A stretch of 64,000 nucleotides of DNA from Streptomyces lunaelactis (lineage in GTDB: Bacteria > Actinomycetota > Actinomycetes > Streptomycetales > Streptomycetaceae): the NCBI RefSeq assembly GCF_003054555.1, contig NZ_CP026304.1, positions 2,170,001-2,234,000 on the forward strand, read 5' to 3'. Shown piece after piece: positions 9,081 through 18,928 of this stretch. The translations under genes and the position numbers were made by a program. How positions within the stretch are numbered: the first letter of the stretch is position 1; every line of letters begins with the position of its first letter. A model generated the notes under the pieces. It ran no database searches. It saw only the letters and a list, made by a program, of their open reading frames with translations, and was not told where the DNA came from.

Positions 9081-10493
9081 TCAGTTTCCCTGGGCGAGGG
9101 GCGTCAGCTCCGGCGCCGGAGCGGGGATGCTGGGCGCCTCGCGCCGTTCCAGGCCGAAGCTGGTGAAGGCGGTGCGCTGCGGCAGCGGGTAGGGCTCCTT
9201 GCCGGTCAGGGAGTTGAGGATGCTGGCGCTGCGCCAGGCGGCGAGGCCGAGGTCGGGCGCGCCGACGCCGTGCGTGTGCCGTTCGGCGTTCTGTACGTAG
9301 ACGGACCCGGTGACCGAGTCGTCGAGGACCATCCGGAACTGGTCGTCGATGCATGTGCGTCCGGACGCGTCGCGGCGCACATACGGGTCGAGACCGGCGA
9401 GCATCCGGTTCAGCGGCCGCTCGCGGTAGCCGGTGGCGAGGACTACGGCGCTGGTCGTGAGGCGGGAGCGGGCTCCTTGCTGGACGTGCTCCAGGTGGAG
9501 TTCGACCTTGGTGGTGGCGACCCGGCCCGCTGTGCGGACGCTGACGCCGGGCGTGAGGACGACGTCGGGCCAGCCCCAGTGCAGGGTGCGGCGGTAGAGC
9601 TCGTCGTGGATGGCCGCCATGGTGCCGGCGTCGATGCCCTTGTGGAGCTGCCACTGGCGCGGCAGGAGTTCGTCGCGCGTCTGCTCGGGCAGCGCGTGGA
9701 AGTAGCGGGTGTAGTCGGGTGTGAAGTGCTCCAGGCCGAGCTTGGAGTACTCCATCGGCGCGAACGCCTCGGTACGGGTCAGCCAGTGGATCTTCTCGAC
9801 CCCTTCGGGGCGGGCCCGCAGCAGATCGAGGAAGACCTCGGCGCCCGACTGGCCCGAGCCGATGATCGTGATGTGCTCGGCGGCCAGCAGCCGTTCGCGG
9901 TGGTCGAGATATTCCGCGGAGTGGATGACGGGGACGGCGGGCGCTTCGGCGAGCGGCCGCAGCGGCTCGGGGACGTACGGCTCCGTGCCGACGCCGAGCA
10001 CGATGTTCCGGGTGTACGCGCGGCCCAGGGCCTCGGCCTCGCCGTCGGCGTCGAGCTGAGTGAAGTCGACCTCGAAGAGGGAACGTTCGGGGTTCCAGCG
10101 GACGGCGTCGATCTGATGGCCGAAGTTCAGGCCGGAGAGACTGTGGCTGACCCAGCGGCAGTAGGCGTCGTACTCGGCGCGCTGGATGTGGAAACGCTCG
10201 GCGAAGTAGAAGGGGAAGAGCCGGTCCCTCGAGCGCAGGTAGTTGAGGAACGTCCAGGGGCTGGCCGGGTCGGCGAGGGTCACCAAGTCGGCGAGGAACG
10301 GGACTTGGAGGGTCGCGCCCTCGATCAGCAGGCCGGGGTGCCAGGTGAAGGCGGGCCGCTGCTCGTAGAAGGTGGCCGCGATGCCGCCGTGGACGCCGTC
10401 GGCGAGCGCGGCCAGGGACAGGTTGAACGGGCCGATGCCGATGCCCACGAGGTCGTGGGGCTGCTCAGGTTCGGTTGCGGGCATGCCGGTCAT
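9081..10493 (-). CDS. Lysine/diamine N-monooxygenase (DesB/IucD/SidA family)
   Basis: A 470-residue flavoprotein of the siderophore N-hydroxylase family. It would use FAD, NADPH and O2 to hydroxylate the terminal amine of lysine, ornithine or a derived diamine to an N-hydroxy group. Seen: FAD-binding GIGIGPFNLSLAAL near the N-terminus (residues about 15-30), the family motif FLADLVTLADP, an NADPH-type IIGSGQSGAE in the middle, and ATGYR near residue 370. The ATG at 10493 overlaps the stop of the decarboxylase gene upstream (ATGA), so the two are translationally coupled. In desferrioxamine loci the decarboxylase DesA and hydroxylase DesB are followed by DesC and DesD. Here transcription ends with this gene and the next gene is convergent. 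Confidence 0.85.
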   Translation of the reverse strand: MTGMPATEPEQPHDLVGIGIGPFNLSLAALADGVHGGIAATFYEQRPAFTWHPGLLIEGATLQVPFLADLVTLADPASPWTFLNYLRSRDRLFPFYFAERFHIQRAEYDAYCRWVSHSLSGLNFGHQIDAVRWNPERSLFEVDFTQLDADGEAEALGRAYTRNIVLGVGTEPYVPEPLRPLAEAPAVPVIHSAEYLDHRERLLAAEHITIIGSGQSGAEVFLDLLRARPEGVEKIHWLTRTEAFAPMEYSKLGLEHFTPDYTRYFHALPEQTRDELLPRQWQLHKGIDAGTMAAIHDELYRRTLHWGWPDVVLTPGVSVRTAGRVATTKVELHLEHVQQGARSRLTTSAVVLATGYRERPLNRMLAGLDPYVRRDASGRTCIDDQFRMVLDDSVTGSVYVQNAERHTHGVGAPDLGLAAWRSASILNSLTGKEPYPLPQRTAFTSFGLERREAPSIPAPAPELTPLAQGN

Positions 10494-11857
10494 CGGGGGG
10501 TGCTGCCTTCCACGAGTTCGATCAGGTTCGCCAGGTCGCGGGGGGTGGCGTGGGGGTTGAGGAGGGTGGCCTTGAGCCAGAGGCGGCCGTCGGCGCGCGC
10601 CCGGCCGAGGACCGCGCGGCCCTCGGCGAGGAGGGTGCGGCGGATGGCGGCGGTCTGCTCGTCGGTGGCGCCGGTGGGGCGGAACAGGACGGTGGAGAGG
10701 GTGGGCCGCTCGTACAGCTCCAGGCGGGGGTTCTTCTCGATGAGGTCGGCGAGGAGGCGGGCGGTGGCGCAGGTGCGGTCGACGAGGGCGCCGAGGCCGG
10801 TGCGGCCGAGGGCTCTGAGGGTGACGGCGATCTTGAGAATGTCGGGGCGGCGGGTCGTACGCAGCGAGCGGCCCAGCAGATCGGGCAGACCGGCTTCGGT
10901 GTCGTCGTCGGCGTTGAGGTAGTCGGCGGTGTGGCCGAGGGGGGCGAGGTGGGCCCGGTCCGGTACGGCGAGCAGGCCAGCCGCGACCGGCTGCCAGCCC
11001 AGCTTGTGCAGATCGAGGGTGACGGAGTGGGCGCGGTCGAGGCCCGCCAGTTTGCCGCGGCGCTCCGCGCTGAACAGCAGCGGTCCGCCGTACGCGGCGT
11101 CGATGTGCAGCTCGGCGCCGTGGCGCTCGCACAGATCGGCGATCTCGGACAGTGGATCGATGCGCCCGGTGTCGGTGGTCCCCGCGGTGGCGACGACGAG
11201 GAGCGGTCCGGACAGATCGGTGAGGGCCTCGTCCAGGGCGGCCGGGTCGAGTACGCCGGAGGGGACGGTCACCGGCTCGGGGAGGCCGAGCAGCCAGGCG
11301 GCGCGGTGTACGGAGTGGTGGGCGCCGGCGCCGCAGACGACCTGTACGGAGCCGTGGCGTTCACGGGCGAGGAGCAGGCCGAGCTGGTTGGACTCGGTGC
11401 CGCCGGTGGTGACGAGGGCGTCGGGGTCAGGGCCGTGCGGGTAGACCTCGGCGGCGAGGGTCCGGGTGACCGCGGCCTCCAGCTCGGACGCGGCGGGGGC
11501 CTGGTCCCAGGAGTCCATGGAGGCGTTGAGGGCGGACGCGGCGAGATCGGCGGCGACGGCGAGTGCGAGGGGCGGCGTGTGGAGATGGGCGGCGCAGAGG
11601 GGGTCGGCGGGGTCGGCGGAGCCGTATGCCACGGCGTGGACGAGGCTGCGGAGGGCTTCACCGGCGCCGGTGCCGGTGTCGGGGAGCACGGGCTCGGCGG
11701 CCTGGCGCATCCGGGCGGCGACCGCGTCGGGGCCTCCGGCGGGGAGCGGGCCGCCGCGGTCCGCCGCACCGTCGTGGAGCGCGTCGAGCACGACGGCGAG
11801 CAGGGGCCGCAGGGCGTCGGGTCCGGTGGTGCCTCCGGCGAGGGGCGGCGTACTCAT
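10490..11857 (-). CDS. PLP-dependent group II amino acid decarboxylase
   Basis: A 455-residue fold-type I PLP decarboxylase. It probably converts lysine, ornithine or diaminobutyrate to the diamine that the following N-hydroxylase uses. Seen: TTGGTESNQLGLLLA (phosphate-binding region), HIDAAYGG (the aspartate pairing with the PLP ring, about residue 252) and TLDLHKLGWQP with the Schiff-base lysine at about 285. GAAGGA lies about 7 bases before the ATG. It is diverged from typical DesA at the N-terminus (alanine/proline-rich), so the substrate is uncertain. The order decarboxylase then hydroxylase is that of desAB. I saw no iron-box-like palindrome in the upstream 160 bases. Confidence 0.82.
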   Translation of the reverse strand: MSTPPLAGGTTGPDALRPLLAVVLDALHDGAADRGGPLPAGGPDAVAARMRQAAEPVLPDTGTGAGEALRSLVHAVAYGSADPADPLCAAHLHTPPLALAVAADLAASALNASMDSWDQAPAASELEAAVTRTLAAEVYPHGPDPDALVTTGGTESNQLGLLLARERHGSVQVVCGAGAHHSVHRAAWLLGLPEPVTVPSGVLDPAALDEALTDLSGPLLVVATAGTTDTGRIDPLSEIADLCERHGAELHIDAAYGGPLLFSAERRGKLAGLDRAHSVTLDLHKLGWQPVAAGLLAVPDRAHLAPLGHTADYLNADDDTEAGLPDLLGRSLRTTRRPDILKIAVTLRALGRTGLGALVDRTCATARLLADLIEKNPRLELYERPTLSTVLFRPTGATDEQTAAIRRTLLAEGRAVLGRARADGRLWLKATLLNPHATPRDLANLIELVEGSTPR

Positions 11858-11951
11858 GCGGGGTCCTTCGGCGAGCGGGAGTGTCACACCAGGGTGGACG
11901 GGGCCCCGTCCGGGGCCCGCAGAGCTCAACGATCGGAACCGGAAAGTGGTA

Positions 11952-11994
11952 CTCAATCGCCGGACGGGCTCAATAAGCCCGTCCGGCGATTGAG
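11952..11994. repeat. Intergenic hairpin repeat, copy 1
   Basis: A perfect 19-bp inverted repeat (CTCAATCGCCGGACGGGCT and its complement) with a 5-base loop. It lies between aminopeptidase N and the decarboxylase, and probably terminates aminopeptidase N transcription. Flanking GTGTCC/GGACAC and CCGTACGG segments also recur at other copies. Related hairpins lie at 17850-17908, 27487-27527 and 56645-56693. Confidence 0.85.
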
Positions 11995-12021
11995 GACACG
12001 GCCGGAGGCCGTACGGGGACC

Positions 12022-14511
12022 CTAGGCGCCCCGTACCGTCAGCGCGCGGCGCAAGTCGTCCAGTTGGTCGACCAGCTTGCGGCGCAGCGCCGGGATCATG
12101 TCCGCGTCCCGCAGGCACTCCTCGCCCAGGCGCAGGGTCTCCGCGTCCACCGCGTGGAGCGGGAAGGCGTAGCGGCCCGCGGCCTCCGCGATGACCGGGC
12201 CGCGGCGGGCGGCGAGGGCGACCGAGTGCGGGTAGTAGCGGGGGACGTACTCCCGTACCAGATCGGCCTGTTCGGGCTGCCAGAACCCCTGGGCCGTGGC
12301 CGTGAAGAGGTAGTTGGACAGGCCGTCCGAGGTGAAGAGCCGCTCCCAGGCCGCCGCCTTCGCCTCCGGGGTCGGCAGAGCGGCGCGGCAGCGGGCCGCG
12401 CCCTCCTGGCCGGTGGCGCTGGGGTCGCGGTGCAGCTCGGCGGCGATCGCCGCGTCGTCGGTCGCGCCCAGGACGGCGAGCCGGTACAGGATGCGCCAGC
12501 GCAGTTCCGGGTCGAGCTCCGGGCCGCCGGGCACGCTGCCGTCGCCGAGCCACTGCTGGAGGGTGTCCGGCTGGGCGGCGGCGTCGATGAAGTGGCGTAC
12601 GGCGGTGAGGCGCAGGCCGGGGCCGTTGCCGTCCTCGGTGCGGCGCAGCAGGGCGCGGCAGATCTCCCTGAGCGTGCCGAGGGCGGCCGGCCGCTGCTCG
12701 GCGGTGAGGTAGCGGTCGGCGAGCTGGGTGGCGGCGAAGGCGAGGACGCCCTGGACGACCGCGAGGTCCGACTCGCGCGGGAGGTGGGCGCGGGCGGCCT
12801 CGAGATACGCGGCGGGCGCGAGCTCTCCGTCGCGGACCATGTCACGGGCGGCGTTCCAGACGACGGTGCGGGTCAGCGGGTCGGGAATGCCGGAGAGCGC
12901 GCGTACGGCCGTGTTCCAGGAGGTGGCGTCGAGGCGGACCTTGGCGTAGCCGAGGTCGCCGTCGTTGAGGACGACGAGGGCCGGGCGGCGGCCGGGGCGC
13001 GCACCGTTCTCGCTCTGCGGGATGTCCAGTTCGATGCGGTCGCGCAGGACGAGCCGGTCCGCGTCGATCGGGTCGGCGTCGTAGGCGCCGACCAGGATGC
13101 GGTGCGGGCGGCTGCCGTCGCGGGCGACCGTCAGCGACCAGCCGCTGTCGGACTCGGCGATCGCCGGGGTGAGGGTGTCGACTCCGGTCGTACGGAGCCA
13201 GGACTCGGCCCATCCGTGCACATCGCGGTCGGTGGCGCCGGCCAGCGAGTCGATGAAGTCGGCGAGGGTCGCGTTGCCGAACTTGTGCCGGGCGAAGTGG
13301 GTGTTGATGCCGGCCAGGAAGTCCTTCTCGCCCAGCCAGGCGACGAGCTGGCGCAGCGCCGAGGCCCCCTTGGCGTAGGAGATGCCGTCGAAGTTGAGCA
13401 TCGCGGACGCGGTGTCGGGGACGGCGTCCGGGTCGGGGGCGACGGGGTGGGTGGAGGGCCGCTGGTCGGCGTCGTAACCCCAGGACTTGCGTCCGATGCC
13501 GAAGTCCACCCAGGTGTCGGTGAAGCGGGTGGCTTCGGTGAGGGTCTGGTATCCCATGTACTCGGCGAAGGACTCGTTCAGCCAGATGTCGTCCCACCAC
13601 TTGAGGGTGACCAGGTCGCCGAACCACATGTGGGCCATCTCGTGGGCGATGACCATGGCGCGGGTCTGCCGCTCGGTGTCGGTGACGGCGGAGCGGTAGA
13701 TGAACTCGTCGCGGAAGGTGACCAGGCCGGGGTTTTCCATCGCGCCCGCGTTGAACTCGGGCACGAAGGCCTGGTCGTAGGAGTCGAAGGGGTAGGGCTC
13801 GTCGAACTTCTCGTGGTACCGGTCGTAGCACTGGCGTGTGATCTCGAGGATCTCGTCGGCGTCCGCGTCGAGGTACGGCGCCAGGGAGCGGCGGCAGTGG
13901 AGGCCGAAGGGCAGACCGGCGTGCTCGGTGCGCACGGAGTGCCAGGGGCCCGCGGTGACGGCGACGAAGTAGGTGGCGAGCGGCGGGGTGGGCGCGCAGG
14001 TCCAGCGGCCTTCGCCGGTGTGGGTGGCGATGCCGTTGCCGAGGACGGTCCAGCCGTCGGGGGCGGTGACGGAGACTTCGAAGACGGCCTTGAGGTCGGG
14101 CTGGTCGAAGGCGGCGAAGACGCGCTGGACGTCCTCCATGAAGAGCTGGGTGTAGACGTACGCCTCACCGTCGGTCGGGTCGGTGAAGCGGTGCATGCCC
14201 TCGCCGGTGCGGGAGTAGCGCATGTCCGCCTCGACGCGCAGCTCGTGCTCCCCGGCGCTCAGGCCGGTGAGCGCGAGCCGGTTCTCGGCCAGTGTCCCGG
14301 GGTCGATGGGGTGTCCGTCGAGTGTGATGGAGCGCAGCACGGCCGGCTTGAGCTCGACGAAGGTGTCCCCGGCCGCGCGCGCGGTGAAGTGGATGACGGT
14401 TCGCGAGTCAAAGGTTTCTTCGCCGGTGGTGAGATCGAGGTCGATCGTGTACCGGTGGACGTCGAGGAGCTGGGCACGGGTCTGCGCTTCGTCGCGCGTC
14501 AGTACGGACAT
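12022..14511 (-). CDS. pepN: Aminopeptidase N (M1 family)
   Basis: An 829-residue M1 zinc aminopeptidase that removes N-terminal residues from peptides in the cytoplasm. Seen: an N-terminal beta-sandwich domain (about 1-190), the exopeptidase motif GAMEN (about residue 256), the zinc site HEMAH with the distal glutamate in NESFAEY (about 288-311), and a C-terminal ERAP1-like helical domain. The length fits the family. The start at 14511 gives the canonical N-terminus MSVLTRDEAQ; an in-frame start 21 codons upstream is Arg-rich and unlikely. It is followed by the hairpin repeat and then the decarboxylase gene. Confidence 0.95.
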   Translation of the reverse strand: MSVLTRDEAQTRAQLLDVHRYTIDLDLTTGEETFDSRTVIHFTARAAGDTFVELKPAVLRSITLDGHPIDPGTLAENRLALTGLSAGEHELRVEADMRYSRTGEGMHRFTDPTDGEAYVYTQLFMEDVQRVFAAFDQPDLKAVFEVSVTAPDGWTVLGNGIATHTGEGRWTCAPTPPLATYFVAVTAGPWHSVRTEHAGLPFGLHCRRSLAPYLDADADEILEITRQCYDRYHEKFDEPYPFDSYDQAFVPEFNAGAMENPGLVTFRDEFIYRSAVTDTERQTRAMVIAHEMAHMWFGDLVTLKWWDDIWLNESFAEYMGYQTLTEATRFTDTWVDFGIGRKSWGYDADQRPSTHPVAPDPDAVPDTASAMLNFDGISYAKGASALRQLVAWLGEKDFLAGINTHFARHKFGNATLADFIDSLAGATDRDVHGWAESWLRTTGVDTLTPAIAESDSGWSLTVARDGSRPHRILVGAYDADPIDADRLVLRDRIELDIPQSENGARPGRRPALVVLNDGDLGYAKVRLDATSWNTAVRALSGIPDPLTRTVVWNAARDMVRDGELAPAAYLEAARAHLPRESDLAVVQGVLAFAATQLADRYLTAEQRPAALGTLREICRALLRRTEDGNGPGLRLTAVRHFIDAAAQPDTLQQWLGDGSVPGGPELDPELRWRILYRLAVLGATDDAAIAAELHRDPSATGQEGAARCRAALPTPEAKAAAWERLFTSDGLSNYLFTATAQGFWQPEQADLVREYVPRYYPHSVALAARRGPVIAEAAGRYAFPLHAVDAETLRLGEECLRDADMIPALRRKLVDQLDDLRRALTVRGA

Positions 14512-14652
14512 GGGGCCATGCTGCCTGATGGGCCCCGTCCCGCACACGGGGTATCGGTTCCGCCGGCGGCGCACGTACCGGCGGCGCCCTATTCCGGCCG
14601 CCGCCGTGTCCGTGGCGATCTACGCGGTCACTCTGTGTACGGCCGTCATTGG

Positions 14653-14979
14653 TCATGTGCGGCCGGCGGATTGGCCCGCGATCGTCTCGTGGTGCCGGAT
14701 GACCTCGGCGATGACGAAGTTGAGCAGCTTCTCCGCGAATGCCGGGTCGAGGTGGGCGCTCACCGCGAGCTGGCGCAGCCGCTCGATCTGGCTGGCCTCG
14801 CGGGCAGGGTCGGCGGGCGGCAGATGGTGCTGTGCCTTGAGGTGGCCGACCTGCTGGGTGCACTTGAAGCGCTCGGCGAGCATATGGACGACCGCCGCGT
14901 CGATGTTGTCGATGCTCTCGCGCAGGCGGTTCAGTTCGGCGCGTACGGTCTCGTCGATGTCCCTCGTGGTCATGGTCAT
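14653..14979 (-). CDS. Chorismate mutase, AroQ type
   Basis: A 108-residue all-helical CM_2 domain protein. It would convert chorismate to prephenate, the first committed step to phenylalanine and tyrosine. Seen: the first-helix pattern RLRESIDNIDAAVVHMLAERF, a lysine in the second helix (GHLKAQ), and the final FVIAEVIRHHE. Two in-frame ATGs lie six bases apart (14979 and 14973); I took the first. The gene stands alone between aminopeptidase N and the AraC regulator gene and has no fused dehydratase or regulatory domain. Confidence 0.88.
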   Translation of the reverse strand: MTMTTRDIDETVRAELNRLRESIDNIDAAVVHMLAERFKCTQQVGHLKAQHHLPPADPAREASQIERLRQLAVSAHLDPAFAEKLLNFVIAEVIRHHETIAGQSAGRT

Positions 14980-15040
14980 CGAGCTTAGGGCCTGCTTCTG
15001 GATCGTGCCGGGCTGCTCCGGAGGACAGGCCCCGCGTCGA

Positions 15041-15919
15041 TCACGTGGTGATCGTCGGGGGGTGTTCGGGATCCGGAATCTGGTTGCTCCAGCCGCCGGG
15101 GACGGCCCGGCCCTGCTGGTCACGGAAGCGGATGGGCGCGATGCCGACGCGGCGGGTGAACAGCCGGGAGAAGTACGCCGGGTCCTCGTAGCCGACGCGG
15201 CGGGCGACCGCTGCGACGGGGAGTTCGGTGGCCGCGAGCAGCTCCTTCGCCCGGCCGAGACGGATGCCGAGCAGGTAGTCCTTGGGGCTGCAGCCGGCGC
15301 CGCGGCGTACGGCGGTGCGCAGTTCGGCGGGGGACATACCGTGCCGCGCGGCGTGTTCGGCGACGGAGAGTGGCCGGAAGGCGTCGCGCGCCAGTGCGGT
15401 GAGTACGGGGTCGCCCTCGGCGCTGGTGTCGGCGCGGGCGCGGCGCAGGGCGACGAGGAGTTCATGGACGGCGGCGGCCGTCTCGACCTCCAGGAGCGGG
15501 TTGCCGCGGCGTGCCGCGCGGGCGATACGGCCGACGACTGCGCGGGCCCCGCCGGCGTCGGAGAGCGGGACGAGGGCACGGTCGGGCTCGATGTAGCCGA
15601 GTTCGGTGTACGTGAGTGTGGCGGGCCCGGTGAAATCGACGAAGCTCTCGTCCCAGCCGCAGGCCGGATCGGGTCCGTAGTGGTGCGGTACGCCGGGGGT
15701 GAGCCAGATCAGGGCCGGTGCGGTGACGGTGGCGCGCCGTCCGTCGGGGCCGCGGAACCAGCCGCTGCCGGCGCTGATCACGACGGCGACATGGTGGTCG
15801 AGGGTGCGGGGTCCGACGGTGGGCAGGGTGCCGTGCTGGAGGCCGACGCCGAGACAGACCAGGCCCAGACGATGGTGGACGGGACGTGGGGTGAAATAGC
15901 GCATCCAGGTGTGGTACAT
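15041..15919 (-). CDS. AraC-family transcriptional regulator
   Basis: A 292-residue regulator. The N-terminal half is a cupin-like ligand-binding domain (DHHVAVVISAGSGWFRG, then WLTPGVPHHYGP). The C-terminal AraC DNA-binding domain (about 195-290) has a double helix-turn-helix, LSVAEHAARHGMSPAELRTA and LPVAAVARRVGYEDPAYFSR. The ATG at 15919 is preferred, with AGAGGCGG about 4 bases before it. It is divergent from the GH35 beta-galactosidase gene with 133 bases between the starts, so it probably controls that gene in response to a sugar. That link is inferred from position. Confidence 0.85.
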   Translation of the reverse strand: MYHTWMRYFTPRPVHHRLGLVCLGVGLQHGTLPTVGPRTLDHHVAVVISAGSGWFRGPDGRRATVTAPALIWLTPGVPHHYGPDPACGWDESFVDFTGPATLTYTELGYIEPDRALVPLSDAGGARAVVGRIARAARRGNPLLEVETAAAVHELLVALRRARADTSAEGDPVLTALARDAFRPLSVAEHAARHGMSPAELRTAVRRGAGCSPKDYLLGIRLGRAKELLAATELPVAAVARRVGYEDPAYFSRLFTRRVGIAPIRFRDQQGRAVPGGWSNQIPDPEHPPTITT

Positions 15920-16052
15920 CCGCCTCTGTCCTTTCCCTGGGCGCCGAGTGCCGACGTTGCGTCCAAACAGCGCTGATCTTTGTCCATGGACCGGCTCACC
16001 GCCAGGGGGCGATGGTTGGTCGCGGTAAGGGACCGAGTGAGGAGCGGGAACG

Positions 16053-17807
16053 GTGGCTGAGTTCACTGTGGGTGATGCGGACTTCCTGCTGGACGGGCGG
16101 CCCGTACGGCTGCTGTCGGGAGCACTGCACTACTTCCGGGTCCACGAGGAGCAGTGGGACCACCGGCTGGCGATGCTGCGGGCCATGGGGCTCAACTGCG
16201 TCGAGACGTACGTCCCGTGGAACATGCATGAGCCGGAGCCCGGCCGGTACGCGGACGACGCCGCACTGGGACGCTTCCTGGACGCCGCGCACCGGGCGGG
16301 ACTGTGGGCGATCGTGCGGCCGGGACCGTACATCTGCGCCGAGTGGGAGAACGGCGGGCTGCCGCACTGGCTGACCGGCCGGCTCGGACTGCGCGTGCGC
16401 ACCGAGGACCCCGAGTATCTGGGCCATGTGGAGCGGTGGTTCACGCGGCTGCTGCCCCAGGTCGCCGAGCGGCAGATCGGCCGTGGCGGACCCGTGATCA
16501 TGGTGCAGGTCGAGAACGAGTACGGCAGTTACGGCACCGACCAGGGCTATCTGCGCCAACTGGTGGACCTGCTTCGGAGCTGCGGGGTGACCGTACCGCT
16601 GTTCACCTCCGACGGGCCCGAGGACCATATGCTGACCGGCGGCTCGGTGCCCGGGGTGCTGGCGACCGCGAACTTCGGCTCGGGGGCCCGGGAGGGGTTT
16701 GAGACCCTGCGCCGCCATCAGCCGGCCGGACCGCTGATGTGCATGGAGTTCTGGTGCGGCTGGTTCGACCACTGGGGCGCGGACCATGTCGTACGGGATC
16801 CGGCGGACGCGGCGGCCACGCTGCGGGAGATCCTGGAGTGCGGTGCCTCGGTCAACATCTACATGGCGCACGGAGGAACGAACTTCGCGGGCTGGTCGGG
16901 CGCCAACCGGGGCGGCGGCGATCTGCACATGGGAGAGCTCCAGCCGGACGTCACGTCGTACGACTACGGTGCGCCGGTCGATGAGTTCGGGAGGCCGACG
17001 CGGAAGTTCTGGCTGTTCCGGGATGTGCTCGCGCTGTACCAGGAGGGCCCGCTGCCGGAACTGCCGCCCGCCCCCGCCCTGTTCGGCGCGCCGGTACAGG
17101 TGGAGCTCACCGAGTGGGCGCCGCTGGGGGACGTACTGGACGTGCTCGGCGGCACGGAGGCGGAGACACCCGTGCCAGCGTCGTTCGAGCAGCTGGACGT
17201 GGACCGCGGTCTGGTCCGCTACCGGGTCGGCATTCCGGGGCCACGGAAGCCACGTCCCCTGAGCGTGGCCGGTCTGCGGGACCGGGCCGTCGTGTACGTC
17301 GACGGCGTGCGGGCCGGGGTGCTGAGCGGCGAGCACGCCGTGCTGGCCGAGCCGGTGGCGGGGCCCGCTGCCGTGGAGCTGTGGGTGGAGTCGCTGGGCC
17401 GCGTCAACTACGGGCCGCTGATGGGCGAGACGAAGGGCATCACCGGCGGCGTGATGCACGAGCGGCAGTATCTGCACGGTGTACGGTCCCGCGGGCTGCG
17501 GCTGGACGCCTTCGACGAGGCGGGCGCGGTCGCGAAGGTGCCGTTCCGCGCGCCGGCCGGGGACGGGGCCGCGGCCCCCGGTCTGTACCGGGCCACCTTC
17601 GAGGTCGCTGTCCCCGGCGACGCGGAGCTCGAACTGCCCGGCTGGACACGGGGCTTCGTCTGGGTGAACGGCTTCAACCTGGGCCGCTACTGGTCGGCGG
17701 GACCGCAGCACACGCTGTACGTTCCGGGGCCGGTGCTGCGCGAGGGTACGAACGAGGTGTGGGTGCTGGAGCTGGAGGCGGCGGGAACGTCGGTCTGTCT
17801 GGGGTGA
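16053..17807 (+). CDS. Beta-galactosidase, glycoside hydrolase family 35
   Basis: A 584-residue GH35 enzyme that would remove terminal beta-galactosyl residues from oligo- or polysaccharides. Seen: the TIM-barrel opening LLSGALHYFRV, TYVPWNMHEPEPG, the acid/base glutamate in VQVENEYGSYG (about 155) and the nucleophile glutamate in MCMEFWCGWF (about 232). Two jelly-roll domains follow and end in the family signature FVWVNGFNLGRYW. The GTG at 16053 has GAGGAGCG about 6 bases upstream. There is no signal peptide, so it is probably cytoplasmic and acts on imported sugars. Control by the divergent AraC-type gene is likely. Confidence 0.93.
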   Translation: MAEFTVGDADFLLDGRPVRLLSGALHYFRVHEEQWDHRLAMLRAMGLNCVETYVPWNMHEPEPGRYADDAALGRFLDAAHRAGLWAIVRPGPYICAEWENGGLPHWLTGRLGLRVRTEDPEYLGHVERWFTRLLPQVAERQIGRGGPVIMVQVENEYGSYGTDQGYLRQLVDLLRSCGVTVPLFTSDGPEDHMLTGGSVPGVLATANFGSGAREGFETLRRHQPAGPLMCMEFWCGWFDHWGADHVVRDPADAAATLREILECGASVNIYMAHGGTNFAGWSGANRGGGDLHMGELQPDVTSYDYGAPVDEFGRPTRKFWLFRDVLALYQEGPLPELPPAPALFGAPVQVELTEWAPLGDVLDVLGGTEAETPVPASFEQLDVDRGLVRYRVGIPGPRKPRPLSVAGLRDRAVVYVDGVRAGVLSGEHAVLAEPVAGPAAVELWVESLGRVNYGPLMGETKGITGGVMHERQYLHGVRSRGLRLDAFDEAGAVAKVPFRAPAGDGAAAPGLYRATFEVAVPGDAELELPGWTRGFVWVNGFNLGRYWSAGPQHTLYVPGPVLREGTNEVWVLELEAAGTSVCLG

Positions 17808-17811
17808 CTGT

Positions 17812-17929
17812 GGCTCCGCCCCGGACCCCGGTACGGCCTTCGGCCGTGTCCTCAATCGCCGCACGGGCTGAGGTTGCCCGGCAACTCAAACATCGCCGGC
17901 GATTGAGGCGCGGGGTCCGGGGCGGAGCC
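17812..17929. repeat. Nested intergenic hairpin repeat, copy 2
   Basis: A compound inverted repeat between the convergent GH35 and trypsin genes. The outer arms are 19 bp and perfect (17812-17830 against 17911-17929, GGCTCCGCCCCGGACCCCG). The inner arms are 12 bp (17850-17861 against 17897-17908, CCTCAATCGCCG). It probably acts as a bidirectional terminator and belongs to the same family as the hairpin at 11952-11994. Confidence 0.8.
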
Positions 17930-17936
17930 CCGGTCA

Positions 17937-18818
<882 letters not shown>

Positions 18819-18928
18819 TCACGAGTGCCACAAGGAGCAGTTTTCGGCCAGGGTCACCAGCGAGGATTCGCCGCCGCCGCCCCGTACAGTTGATTCCGGC
18901 CGACCGTCGTTCATGGGGGGGTACGGGA

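Noticed and set aside
12064..14988. A long open frame on the plus strand opposite aminopeptidase N
   Set aside because: The minus-strand aminopeptidase has all expected motifs; the opposite frame is Gly/Val/Arg-rich with no family resemblance and is a by-product of GC-biased codons.
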